A stretch of 64,000 bases of DNA from Paenibacillus aurantius. Lineage in GTDB: Bacteria > Bacillota > Bacilli > Paenibacillales > NBRC-103111. The notes beneath the pieces are model-generated. The model saw only the letters and a list, made by a program, of their open reading frames with translations. It made no database searches and was not told the origin of the DNA. Position 1 is the stretch's first letter, and the number at the start of each line of letters is the position of its first letter. The translations under genes were made by a program, and so were the position numbers. Shown here in pieces: positions 1 through 9,409 of this stretch. The DNA lies in the NCBI RefSeq assembly GCF_032268605.1, contig NZ_CP130318.1, positions 5,431,501 to 5,495,500 of the forward strand, given 5' to 3'.

Positions 1-39
1 CATGGCGAGTGGTTTCCCGCCTAAGTGATTGACGGCATT

Positions 40-104
40 AAAAAAGGACACGCCTGGTCCAAACGGTTCCCGAATCCCGGTTCCCGTTCGACCAGAGCGT
101 GTCC
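40..104 (-). terminator. Rho-independent terminator of the giant beta-helix exoenzyme gene
   Basis: Read on the minus strand, GGACACGC (97-104) and GCGTGTCC (46-53) pair around a long loop that itself has complementary stretches, and a run of six T follows (40-45). It lies 13 bases past the stop codon at 117. This fits an intrinsic terminator closing locus 1. Confidence 0.75.
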
Positions 105-116
105 TTCTCTCTTTCC

Positions 117-3100
117 TTACCCGTTCAGCAGAGCGAGCGCGTCACGGCTTAAATAATCCGCGGCTTCCTTGGTAATATGCTTGCCGCTCTGGGCCTGAAC
201 CTCCTTCCGAAAGCCCTGCCAATCCTTCTGCTCCAGCTTCGCGAGCAGGCTCTTCTTGATCCCGGCATTATCGATCGCTTGATCATCTGCGAACCGGTTG
301 ACCAGCTCCTGAAGCGAGGCCTGGCTCGCTTCCGTCTGGAACCGGATGGTCAGCATGCTCCGGTTTCCCGCCCTATCCTCTGCCGTGATCGTAAGGGTGT
401 GACTTCCGAGCTCCAGCAGGTAGAGCGGAATGCGAGAATCCGGGGCGTAAGGCATCCCGTCCAGCAGGACGGAGGTCTTCCCCGGCTCCACTCCGGATAC
501 GGAATCCGTTACGTGAAGCCCAAGCGCCAGGTCGGTGCTGTCGGCATAGACGGCATCCGGCCCGACCCCGGAAGCTTCGATAGCCGGCCCGGCTGTGTCC
601 AGCTTGATGGCAAACGTCCGGACTTCCTCTTCGTTACCGGATCGATCCGTGGACCGAAACCTCCAGTCGTACGCTCCCCCGGCCTCCACGGTAAGGGCTC
701 CCGTATAGCGGAGCCAGGTCACGCCTCCATCCGGACTGTACACGGTGTCCGCAACGCCGGAGCCTTCATCGGATGCCCCGAGACGGAGCGTTACCGGATG
801 AACGTACCAGCCGTTCGCTCCATCCGGATCCGCCGGACTCAAGTCAGCGGTGGTGACGGGCGCGACCGAATCGGGTACGGTCAGGGGATAGGAGCCTTTT
901 GCTTCCCCATACCGTGCCGTCAGGACGGCCGTCCCCGGAAGATGGGCCGTTACTTCTCCCTTCCCGTTGACCTCGGCGATCTTAGAATCGCTGCTTTCGA
1001 AGGTTACCCCCGACGACAGCGTTCCGTTCGTTCCGTCCTCATAGACGGCCGTCACGACGGCCGTTCGGGTTTCTCCCGCCTTGATGCCTGATAAGCCATC
1101 GAGGGAAAGCCCGGCAGCGGCCGGTGCCTGGTCGTCCATCCGGCTTAAGGTGATGCTTCCGGTTCTCGCGATCAAGCCTAAGTACCCGGGCTCAGACAGG
1201 GCATTCGTCTTGTCGGTATCGACAAAGTCGAAGACGTCCTTTCCGTCCACCTTCATGACAAGGCGTACCCCGTTCTCCTGCCGGAACGTCCCCACCTGCA
1301 CGCGGCGGGTCTCGTTGTAAGGAAGCATCGTATTCGGGATTGCGTCCCCTCCGATGCTCGGATACCCGGCCAGATTGCCGTAAATGACGGTCCGCTTGCC
1401 GCTGTTAAACCGGTGGAGCTCGATGCTGCTGCCGGAGATGACGACGAGGTAGGTGTTTCCGTTGGAGTAGTTCACCTCGGAGCTCGGGTTGCCGAGCGAA
1501 AGCGCGTACCAGCTGCCCGAGCCGTTGATGGTCATGTTGAAATCGAGCATCTCGTTCAGGAACATCCGGTCCTTCTGCACGGCATAGCCTCCGGCCGTAG
1601 CCAAGGTCAGGCTGCCGGCTCCCGCCCGGATGCTTCCGCTCTCCGTTCCGTTAATGGCCCAGGAATCCTCCCGGTCGATCTCGGATCGCAGCTTGTAATC
1701 GTCGGCCGTGGCGGAATCCACGACCTTGTACAGGTAATAACCGGAAGCCGAGGTATGGGCGTAGTCCCCTTTTATCGTGAGGACTGCCGTACCCGCTTGA
1801 TGGGCGGTAAGCCGTCCATCCTCGGTGACCGTGGCCACCTCGGGGCTGCTAGACAGGAATTCCGTTCGGTCCAGGGGAACCTCATTGCCGAAAAGAGTAT
1901 GGCCCAGGGCCTTCAGTTCCCTCTCCTCTCCCGGAGCCCCATACCGGACATGGGTAGCCTCCCCTTCGAGCCGGACCTCCGACAGCTCATCGTCTACATA
2001 CACGTCGATGGTGACCGTTCTCAGCATGGTGCCGTTCAGGATGCTGATGTCCACCTTGGTGCTCCCCCGGCTGATTCCGGTGACGCGGCCCTGCCCATCC
2101 ACAGCGGCGATCTCCGGCTGGCGCGAAGCATAGTACACCCGGCTTGCACCCAGGTCCAGCGTCTCATCCTTGCCTCCCCGGCTGTGGATGGAAATCGTTT
2201 CGGCCGACCCTGATTTGAGATTAACCGGATCGGCGGACAACCGCGGAATGATTCCCTCCGCCACATCGCGGAAGGGCGTCTGAAGCCCCGAGTTGCGGAT
2301 GACGGCAAGCGCTTCTTCCGGCCAATTCGCATCCGGCACGACATGCGTATTCTCGAAGATGGCATTCGTCCCGTTGTTAACATAATACGGCTGCGTCGTA
2401 TAGTTCTGGTTGAAGAATTGATCGTGAATGGTCGGCAGCCATACTTGGGCCCACCTTTGGGCTCCGTGCCACGGCGGCGTGTTTTTCAAGTCGATCACGT
2501 TACGCTCGTATTTCCAGAACGCGGAGCCCTGGTCGGCGTACAGCACGGCACTGTCGTTCATTTGGTTGCGGATGTAGTTGCCCGACACGACGTTGGGGTC
2601 CTGAACGGAAGCTCCGGTTGTTCCGAGGCTGTAAACGGCTCCGCCGTCTCTCAGTCCCTTGCCGAGCAGGTCATAGATCAGGTTATCCTCGATATGAACG
2701 TTGCGGGTGACGGGATCGAACTTCGCATCCCAGCCGTACCCGATATGCGTGCCACTGTAGGGAATGGAGAAAATTTCATTGTGCCGGATATCCATATCGA
2801 CCGGAAACCCGGCCGAAATGGCCGACGCCGATTTGTAGTCCGCCCCGATATCATGAATGAGGTTGTTGGTGACGTCGTTGTTCTTCATGATCTTGCGCGG
2901 ATCGGCGGGGTGGTACACCTCGGGATCGCTGGAGTAAGGCTGGCCCACGGTAACGGCGCCGCCCGAAATATCATAGAAATGATTGCCTTCGATCAAGCTG
3001 TTCTGGACCCCGTTATCCATCCGGATCCCGGTTATTCCAAGCTTGGTGAACGTATTGCGCTCAAAATTCACCGTGTTCGCCAGCTGAAGCATGATGGCCG

Positions 3101-5246
3101 CGTCCGGCAGCGTATCCCGGGTACCCGGATAGCGCAAATGATTGTTCTGCGCGTCGGAATGCCCGGCCGGCGTGCTCGGCCTCATCCAGGTCGTATAAGT
3201 GAATTCCAGGCCCTCGAACTGCAGATTGCGGACCGGCTCGTCAACCGAAGCGCCTTGAATGTCCATCAGCCGTTCGAGGACAGGGGCTACGACGGATGCC
3301 GTCGACAGATTCTCCCAGGCGCGCGGCATGTAGTAAAGCATACCGGCCGTCCGGTCGTAATACCATTCCCCCGGCTGATCGAGGAGCTCGTAGGCGTTCT
3401 CGTAATACACGGGAATGGTTGCGGAGGTCTGTCCCCGGTTGGAAATGGCCGTCCAGGCCTCGGGGTCCAACGTAATCTGCGCCTTGCCGCTGTCCGCCGT
3501 TATGGATTGGACGCCCGCCCGGGAGTTGGTCCAGGCATCCTCGAAGACGAATTCGAGGTCTTCGACGTTGCGGAACCCGGCGAGAGCGGGATCGTCCGAG
3601 GTATACCCGGCTGCCGTCTTCACCGGATTGGTCAATCCGGATTCGCTTCTTGCCCTTACGGCGCGGACTCCATCCACGAAGAGCTGTCTCGTCTGCAGGT
3701 CATGCCCCACATAGGCTTGATACACCGTTCGGGCTTCGTTATGGGGCTCCCAGCCCCGGATGGTCTGTCCGCCGCTGATCACCGCTTTCTCGCCCGGGTA
3801 GCTGCGGTAAGTGACGAAAAATCCGTTCCGGCCGGAGTCCCCCGGTCCGAACGTCAGGGCACGGTCCAGCGTATACGTTCCCGCCCGCAGGTTGACGACG
3901 ATGTCTCCCTTCATCGCAGCGCTCAGCGCTCTAACTGCTTCCTGGGCCTTCGCCACGGTGCGGAAAGGGGCCTGTTCGGTCCCGGGATTGGAGTCGTCTC
4001 CCGCCGGCGAAACGTAAAGCTGCTGCTGGATGCCGCGGCTGACCACGGTTACCGCCGCTTCTCCGCGAACCTTGCCGTCGGGAGTGGAGGCATAGACCAC
4101 AGCCGTTCCCGGATAGATGCCCGTCACTTCACCGAATTCGTCTACTGTTGCTACCGAGGGATCGGCACTTTCCCATTTCACGGTCGTATCTGTGCTATTG
4201 TCGGGGGTGACCACCGCCTTCAACAGCGTTCTCGAACCGACCGGGACGTTAGCTGAGGACGGAATGACCGAGATGCCGCTAACCGGAACCTCGTAAACAT
4301 TCACCGTTACGCTCGCGGACGGAATGGCTTCGTTCGGCTTGGCCGTAATCGTCGCTCGCCCCGGTGCCAGCCCGGTCACCCGTCCATTGCCGGTGACGGA
4401 CGCAATGCCGGGCTGGTCCGAAGACCAAACGGCACTCTGGTCCGTTGCATCGGCCGGGTCGAAAATCAAGGGAAGCGCCAGGCCGGAGCCGGCGGCGATG
4501 TCATAGGAGGGCTGCTCGAACTGGACTGAGACGGCGGGCTTGTAAGAGCTCATCCGGAACTCATCGAAGAAGGCCGCTCCGATGCTGTCCTTATAGATGC
4601 CCAGGTAGAAGGACGAAACGTTCCCGCCTGCTTCCATCGGCTCTCCGGATACCTTCGGTTCCCCGTTAATGGACAAGCTGAAAGTGTCCTGGTCCGTATC
4701 CAGCATCAGGCGGACCTCATACCACATTCCGGCGGTATAAGGTTGGATCGGCGTCCAGGAGGTGGTTCCCTTCTTCATGTAAGTGAACTGGCCGTTGTTC
4801 AGGCTGAATTTCAAGAGCGAGGTGCTTCCGCTCTGCGGCGTCGGCAAATAAATCACCGCATCGGTCTGCTCCGCCCGGACCCGGTAAGACATCGCCAGCT
4901 TGGAGGTCGTGCCGGCGACTGCTTTGCTGATATTGTAGGAAGCGGTGGACTTCCCGTTCTTCTGCATTTCCAGAACCTTGCCCGGTGTGCCGGACAGCTC
5001 CTCCACCGTGGCTTTCACGATATACGGGGAAGGGGCGGGGGAAACGGCGGCGGGGGGCTTAGGCACCGTCCAGCCGGGAGGGCTTTGGCCCGTGGGATAG
5101 GCGTCGAACGTCTCGGTGAGGATATCCCCGGTTTCGGCACGCGCCACGGGGGCGGTCATCGGGACCAGCTGCGCCAGCAAAAGAACACTTGCCATGAATG
5201 CGCTTACTATCCAACGTAAGCAGGCATGATTTTTCAACAAGTTCAC
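117..5246 (-). CDS. Giant secreted multidomain right-handed beta-helix enzyme (GH141-like), FIMAH C-terminus
   Basis: 1709 residues, far longer than a bare beta-helix enzyme. The GTG start is preceded by AAAGGA. A signal peptide covers residues 1-37 (cleavage after ARA). In order come a LamG-like sandwich (about 40-235), two Big_2 Ig-like domains (240-405), a right-handed beta-helix that opens with YVSPAGDDSNPGT near residue 410 and runs to about 1000, two more Big_2 domains, a second LamG-like domain (about 1185-1360), another Big_2, OmpL47-like Ig domains and a C-terminal FIMAH-like helical domain (about 1645-1709). The beta-helix opening resembles GH141 and related polysaccharide-active families. 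It is the last gene of locus 1, downstream of the esterase, so it is inferred to cut the polymer outside the cell. The exact substrate cannot be read from the sequence; pectic polysaccharide is the best guess. Confidence 0.85.
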   Translation of the reverse strand: MNLLKNHACLRWIVSAFMASVLLLAQLVPMTAPVARAETGDILTETFDAYPTGQSPPGWTVPKPPAAVSPAPSPYIVKATVEELSGTPGKVLEMQKNGKSTASYNISKAVAGTTSKLAMSYRVRAEQTDAVIYLPTPQSGSTSLLKFSLNNGQFTYMKKGTTSWTPIQPYTAGMWYEVRLMLDTDQDTFSLSINGEPKVSGEPMEAGGNVSSFYLGIYKDSIGAAFFDEFRMSSYKPAVSVQFEQPSYDIAAGSGLALPLIFDPADATDQSAVWSSDQPGIASVTGNGRVTGLAPGRATITAKPNEAIPSASVTVNVYEVPVSGISVIPSSANVPVGSRTLLKAVVTPDNSTDTTVKWESADPSVATVDEFGEVTGIYPGTAVVYASTPDGKVRGEAAVTVVSRGIQQQLYVSPAGDDSNPGTEQAPFRTVAKAQEAVRALSAAMKGDIVVNLRAGTYTLDRALTFGPGDSGRNGFFVTYRSYPGEKAVISGGQTIRGWEPHNEARTVYQAYVGHDLQTRQLFVDGVRAVRARSESGLTNPVKTAAGYTSDDPALAGFRNVEDLEFVFEDAWTNSRAGVQSITADSGKAQITLDPEAWTAISNRGQTSATIPVYYENAYELLDQPGEWYYDRTAGMLYYMPRAWENLSTASVVAPVLERLMDIQGASVDEPVRNLQFEGLEFTYTTWMRPSTPAGHSDAQNNHLRYPGTRDTLPDAAIMLQLANTVNFERNTFTKLGITGIRMDNGVQNSLIEGNHFYDISGGAVTVGQPYSSDPEVYHPADPRKIMKNNDVTNNLIHDIGADYKSASAISAGFPVDMDIRHNEIFSIPYSGTHIGYGWDAKFDPVTRNVHIEDNLIYDLLGKGLRDGGAVYSLGTTGASVQDPNVVSGNYIRNQMNDSAVLYADQGSAFWKYERNVIDLKNTPPWHGAQRWAQVWLPTIHDQFFNQNYTTQPYYVNNGTNAIFENTHVVPDANWPEEALAVIRNSGLQTPFRDVAEGIIPRLSADPVNLKSGSAETISIHSRGGKDETLDLGASRVYYASRQPEIAAVDGQGRVTGISRGSTKVDISILNGTMLRTVTIDVYVDDELSEVRLEGEATHVRYGAPGEERELKALGHTLFGNEVPLDRTEFLSSSPEVATVTEDGRLTAHQAGTAVLTIKGDYAHTSASGYYLYKVVDSATADDYKLRSEIDREDSWAINGTESGSIRAGAGSLTLATAGGYAVQKDRMFLNEMLDFNMTINGSGSWYALSLGNPSSEVNYSNGNTYLVVISGSSIELHRFNSGKRTVIYGNLAGYPSIGGDAIPNTMLPYNETRRVQVGTFRQENGVRLVMKVDGKDVFDFVDTDKTNALSEPGYLGLIARTGSITLSRMDDQAPAAAGLSLDGLSGIKAGETRTAVVTAVYEDGTNGTLSSGVTFESSDSKIAEVNGKGEVTAHLPGTAVLTARYGEAKGSYPLTVPDSVAPVTTADLSPADPDGANGWYVHPVTLRLGASDEGSGVADTVYSPDGGVTWLRYTGALTVEAGGAYDWRFRSTDRSGNEEEVRTFAIKLDTAGPAIEASGVGPDAVYADSTDLALGLHVTDSVSGVEPGKTSVLLDGMPYAPDSRIPLYLLELGSHTLTITAEDRAGNRSMLTIRFQTEASQASLQELVNRFADDQAIDNAGIKKSLLAKLEQKDWQGFRKEVQAQSGKHITKEAADYLSRDALALLNG

Positions 5247-5433
5247 CTCATTTTCCTTTAATCGGTACGGCTTGACCCCTTAATGGCTTCCTCACTCTTC
5301 TGATCTTCCTTGCGATTCAAGTGGTAGTCTGTAACCATATCCCTCCTTTCGCCAACGGCCGCGCGGTGGATGGCGCGGAACGGCCTTCTCTACCCGTTAC
5401 CGGGAAAACCGCTCCGCCGCCGCCTCGCGGCTA

Positions 5434-6450
5434 TCAGGCAAACCGTTCTTCCCATACCGGCTGCATGCGTATAGCCAGCTGCTCTCCCATCTGCATATGG
5501 CCGTATGGTCCGGGATGGATCATATCGCAGGACAAGCCCGACAAGTCCTGGAGGATCTCATCCCCCGGGATCAGGTGAAGATTCGGAGAAGCCATTCGGC
5601 TGACGTGCCCGGCCAGAATCCGGTTATATTCCCTCTCCCTGCGTCCGGCCTCACTGTCGGCCCAGGTGGCGAAGTTCGGATAAACGGTGACCAGGAAGAA
5701 CGGTTTATCCGGATGCCGCTCCAGCATCCTCCGCAGCAAATAGTCCGTCCGCTCCGCAAAGACGTCGGGGGGGAAATGGTCCCTCATGTTGACGCCAAGC
5801 TCCAGCAGGGCGGCGTCCCAGCCCTCGGATCGGGAGAGATAGTCCGCCATCTCGGGCTCGCAAAGGCAGGAGCCGCTCATTCCTTTGTTGAAGAGATCCG
5901 CCTTCAGCCGCCTGGCCGCCTGATCGATATACGTAAGGGGATAGGTACCCAGTCCATGGGTGATGGAGGATCCATAGGCGAGCAGGCGGACCCCCGGGGT
6001 TTCTCCTGCCTGCGGAGGCCGGACGGCTTCTCCGAACGTGTTCCATTCCAGGAATACGCCCTCGGACCGTCCGAACACCACCCTCCATACCTCCGGCGCA
6101 AAGCCGCAGGCGGTCAGCTTCTCCAGGTCCATTCCCGCTAAACGGACGGGCCGCTCCAGATGCAGCGTCTTCGGGATGCCGGCAGGCATAGCGTGCGTGG
6201 AGTGCAGCAGGCCGCCCCGGTAGACGTACACCTCCCCCGCCCGGTCGGGCAGGAGAAGCGTCAAGCGGACATGGGCTGCCTCCGTGACGAAACGGAGCTC
6301 GCAGCCCGTCGCCTCTTCCGAGATAAACCGCCCCCGGTCGCCAAGCGCATGGCGGACCTCTCGTGGAAACCGGTAAAGCTTCACTCCCCCAAAGCTGCGG
6401 CTTTCTTCGAGCTCGGCCGTGTTGTGAAATTCGATGTGGTCATGCCGCAT
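5434..6450 (-). CDS. SGNH/GDSL-type hydrolase, probable carbohydrate esterase
   Basis: 338 residues. The C-terminal two thirds show SGNH blocks: AYGSSITHG (nucleophile Ser, block I), a Gly in GMSGS (block II), GVNMRD (block III Asn) and DMIHPGPYGH (block V Asp and His). The N-terminal part lacks a signal peptide and looks like a beta-sandwich, as in two-domain SGNH acetylesterases. AAAGGAGC lies upstream of the ATG. It sits between the GH105 gene and the exoenzyme, so it probably deacylates imported oligosaccharides in the cytoplasm. The acyl group removed is not known. Confidence 0.85.
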   Translation of the reverse strand: MRHDHIEFHNTAELEESRSFGGVKLYRFPREVRHALGDRGRFISEEATGCELRFVTEAAHVRLTLLLPDRAGEVYVYRGGLLHSTHAMPAGIPKTLHLERPVRLAGMDLEKLTACGFAPEVWRVVFGRSEGVFLEWNTFGEAVRPPQAGETPGVRLLAYGSSITHGLGTYPLTYIDQAARRLKADLFNKGMSGSCLCEPEMADYLSRSEGWDAALLELGVNMRDHFPPDVFAERTDYLLRRMLERHPDKPFFLVTVYPNFATWADSEAGRREREYNRILAGHVSRMASPNLHLIPGDEILQDLSGLSCDMIHPGPYGHMQMGEQLAIRMQPVWEERFA

Positions 6451-6489
6451 TCGGCTTCCTGCTCCTTTCTTCTGAGAATGGGACCTCCC

Positions 6490-7584
6490 TTACAGCCTGA
6501 CTTCCGCCAGGTCGTGCTTTAGCCCCTCTACCAGCATAAGCAAAGCCATGGACTGCCCGTAAGGCATGGGGCACAGGGGAATGTCCTTATAAGCCTGCAG
6601 CGTTCTTCCCATGCCCGTTCCATAGGAGACGCCTCGTACTGTCCCGTCGGGATCGATCTGGTCGAGAACACCATGAAAAGCGCGCCACGCCATGGGCTCA
6701 AAATCGCGGCTCAGATAGCCGCAGCGGATGGCCTTCAGCAGGCCGTAGGCAAAAGCCGCCGTGGCCGAGGTTTCCTCGTACGAAGAGGGATCGTCGAGAA
6801 GCGTATGCCAGCGGCCGCTTGGCGCCTGAAGGGGCCGGAGGGCTTTCGCCTGCCGTTCGAGCGACCCGCACAGGAACAGGCTCACCCCCGGGGGCGGCTC
6901 GATCATATCCAAATAATCCACCAGCCCCGCGGTATACCAGGCATTTCCCCGTCCCCACAGCGCCTTCGCGAAATGATGGCCCTCCTGAAACGTCCACCCG
7001 TGAAAGAACAGCCCCGTTGCCGGGTCGGTTAAATATTTCAGATGAACCAGAAACTGACGGACACTTTCGTCCACGCAGGCCGGATCATTCGTAAGCACGC
7101 CGTACCGAGTCAGAAACAAGACCGTCATGTACAGCGTGTCGTCCCACAGCTGCCCTTCGTTCAAACCGCCGGAAACGATATGCTGCAATCCTCCTTCTTC
7201 CGTCCGCGGCATTTCCTTCATAACGAATGCCGCTCCCCGTTCCAGAAGCCCCCGGTACGACTCCTTCGGGCGGAGCTCGTTCAGATAGGTCAGCGTGAGC
7301 AGAGGGCAGATCGTATTGACATTAAGAGGGGGAACACCCTCCTGCAGACGGCGGTCGAACCAGTCTTCCAGGTAGGCCAGGACGGCCTCCTCGCCCGTTT
7401 CCCGGTAATACAGAAACAGGGAGAACAAGCCGACCCCCTGCGGCCATTCCCAATTGTCCATGGAAATAATCCCGATGGGGCACGTTTCGACGATCTCTTC
7501 CGGGGACAGGTTCTTCATCTTGTCGATCACCCGGTCGATCCGTTGAAGAAGCTCTTCCCGATTGAGCGATGCCATGGTCACCAT
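6490..7584 (-). CDS. Glycoside hydrolase family 88/105, unsaturated rhamnogalacturonyl hydrolase-like
   Basis: 364 residues, the usual length for the YteR/YesR group. Visible family marks are DNWEWPQGVG near residue 47, WDDTLYM near 130 with the likely catalytic Asp, and WGRGNAWY near 205, all of the (alpha/alpha)6 barrel. The family hydrates the 4,5-unsaturated uronic acid left by a lyase and so releases it from the oligosaccharide. There is no signal peptide, so it acts in the cytoplasm. AAGGAG lies 6-7 bases before the ATG, and the gene starts two bases after the upstream gene's stop, indicating one operon. Unsaturated galacturonyl-rhamnose is the likely substrate; ulvan-type glucuronyl activity is an alternative. 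Confidence 0.85.
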   Translation of the reverse strand: MVTMASLNREELLQRIDRVIDKMKNLSPEEIVETCPIGIISMDNWEWPQGVGLFSLFLYYRETGEEAVLAYLEDWFDRRLQEGVPPLNVNTICPLLTLTYLNELRPKESYRGLLERGAAFVMKEMPRTEEGGLQHIVSGGLNEGQLWDDTLYMTVLFLTRYGVLTNDPACVDESVRQFLVHLKYLTDPATGLFFHGWTFQEGHHFAKALWGRGNAWYTAGLVDYLDMIEPPPGVSLFLCGSLERQAKALRPLQAPSGRWHTLLDDPSSYEETSATAAFAYGLLKAIRCGYLSRDFEPMAWRAFHGVLDQIDPDGTVRGVSYGTGMGRTLQAYKDIPLCPMPYGQSMALLMLVEGLKHDLAEVRL

Positions 7585-7586
7585 AG

Positions 7587-9395
7587 TCAGCTCCTTCCCG
7601 TTAGATGTGGATCCAGCTCAAGCCGGACGGAAGAAATTCCGTCCCCTTGCAGGGCAAGCCGGCGGATTCGCTGGTCATCGGTTCGCGGCGTCTCTCCGTC
7701 CCGCTCCCACCGGTCTTGAACCGTGATGCCCTGCAGCCATTCCGCAGGGGCAGGGGCTCCGGAGAGCTCGTGCTCCCGGATGACGAGAGCCCAGGCGCTC
7801 TCCAGACGGGCGTGTACCAACGGGCGTTCCTCCCCCCGGTACAGAATCCGGCGGATTCGGAGGGTGCCCGCCTCATCCTGCTCCCATTCGAGTTCACCTT
7901 CCGCCACGGCGGCGGACATCCCGTTCGATACGATACCCTGAAGCGCCGTCAGGGCCACCGTTACCTCCGGGTAACGAAGCAACAGCCAGCGGTGCCGGGA
8001 TCCATCTCCGCCCTTGACCTCAACCGTCTCCACGTGGTGACGGAAGCGATGGACGATCCATTCGTCTGTGATCTCCTCCGCCCGGTTGTGAAGGCCCGTC
8101 AGGCTGCGGACCGCCAATAGAGCATTTCCTTCCTGGGCGCAGTGTGTCTCCACCTCGGGATAAGGCGGGTCCCCGAACAAAGCTGGATTCAGGTAACCAT
8201 GGGGATACGACTCAGCCGGATGGGTTCGCGTCGCCCCCTTCTCCCGGACCGTCCACCGCAAATAGCCGACCTGCTCGCCGTCCACGCTGAAGCTGGCGGG
8301 GAACGACTGCCAGCCGAGTCCCCAGGTTGGCCACTGGTAGCAGCCCGCGAGAACCGGGAACCGGTTCAGGCTGCCCAGGCGGGCATGGGAGCCGATCCAC
8401 GTATACGCCTCGGCATCGTCCATGACCCGTTCCCGCCGGATTCTCGGCACCGGCTGCTCCGCCCTCTCCGGAAGGCCGACCGCCTTGGCGGTATGACGCG
8501 CATACAGGGCTAGCGCCGGCACCATCCACAGATCGGGGAGCTCCGGGGCCGGGGCATCCCCTTCCCCGTAACCGGCCATCTGCCAAGCGGCGCCGGGCCG
8601 CTCCACCTCTCCCTGGAAGTTATAGCTGCGGATGGTCGGGACGAATTCGTGGCGGTCATGGAAGCGGATCAGCTCGAGAAGCCCTCGGATCTCGGCGTAC
8701 AGTTCCTGCGCCAATGGTTGATGGGCGTCCTTCAGGCAGTATGCCGCCAGCTGCAGGGAGCTGAGAATGATGCCCAGGTAGCCCAGGCTCATGTTCTCGC
8801 CCCATCCCCAGCCGCGCCGTCTTGTGTAGTCGAGCCATCTCCGGAAGAAGGCCGTGCCTTCTTCGAACCGTTCCGCGTGGGCCGTCAGCTTGGCAAGAGC
8901 GAGCAGCAGAGCGCCGTCGCTGATGATCTTATTGGGGTAATACAGGCTGGGCTCGCGGCATTCCCGGGCGAACCATTCCCGGGCCCCCTCCATCATCCCT
9001 TTCAAGATGGGACCGTGGGCGTCCGGCACCTGCTCCGGATTAAGAAGGACCGCTTGGACAAGCGGGCTCATAATGAAGAAGGCCGCATTCGTGTCATGAA
9101 TCGCCGTCTCTTCCCGGTACCAGCGGAACCCTCCGAAGAATTCGGACGCCCTGTCCTTTTCCTGCAGCAGGGAAAGCTGATGCAGCATGGCGGAGCCCTC
9201 GGCTCCCATTCTTCCGGACAATAAGCCGGCCGCGTAATACGCGGCCGTTTCCCTTCCCGGGTGCACCTCCGGGAAAGAGGATGCCTCCCTCGTGTGACCG
9301 GGCTTGGTCAAGGTGATCAACCCGTTGTTCCATCTCGCCTGCCGGGCCCACCGGTCAAAGGCCTCGGCGGGGACTTGCTGCTCCGTTTGCTTCAT
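7587..9395 (-). CDS. Large uncharacterised protein of a pectin-type locus, possible alpha/alpha-toroid enzyme
   Basis: 602 residues from the ATG at 9393-9395, which has AAGGAGA 8 bases upstream. A longer reading from 9524 would overlap the binding-protein gene by over 100 bases and has no better ribosome site. I do not recognise a named family. The first 340 residues are helix-rich with aromatic and acidic patches (WYREET, HDTNAAFF, YYPNKIISDGALLLALAKL). The last 260 look like beta-sandwich. That two-part build is shared by several polysaccharide lyase and glucuronyl hydrolase families. It lacks a signal peptide and lies between the binding protein and GH105, so a cytoplasmic step on imported oligosaccharide is inferred. 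Confidence 0.8.
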   Translation of the reverse strand: MKQTEQQVPAEAFDRWARQARWNNGLITLTKPGHTREASSFPEVHPGRETAAYYAAGLLSGRMGAEGSAMLHQLSLLQEKDRASEFFGGFRWYREETAIHDTNAAFFIMSPLVQAVLLNPEQVPDAHGPILKGMMEGAREWFARECREPSLYYPNKIISDGALLLALAKLTAHAERFEEGTAFFRRWLDYTRRRGWGWGENMSLGYLGIILSSLQLAAYCLKDAHQPLAQELYAEIRGLLELIRFHDRHEFVPTIRSYNFQGEVERPGAAWQMAGYGEGDAPAPELPDLWMVPALALYARHTAKAVGLPERAEQPVPRIRRERVMDDAEAYTWIGSHARLGSLNRFPVLAGCYQWPTWGLGWQSFPASFSVDGEQVGYLRWTVREKGATRTHPAESYPHGYLNPALFGDPPYPEVETHCAQEGNALLAVRSLTGLHNRAEEITDEWIVHRFRHHVETVEVKGGDGSRHRWLLLRYPEVTVALTALQGIVSNGMSAAVAEGELEWEQDEAGTLRIRRILYRGEERPLVHARLESAWALVIREHELSGAPAPAEWLQGITVQDRWERDGETPRTDDQRIRRLALQGDGISSVRLELDPHLTGRS

Positions 9396-9409
9396 ACGAG
9401 CTTCTCTCC

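Noticed and set aside
2343-4256. Long plus-strand open frame of 637 codons
   Set aside because: It lies wholly antisense to the exoenzyme gene, has no recognisable domain or ribosome site and arises from the high GC of that gene.
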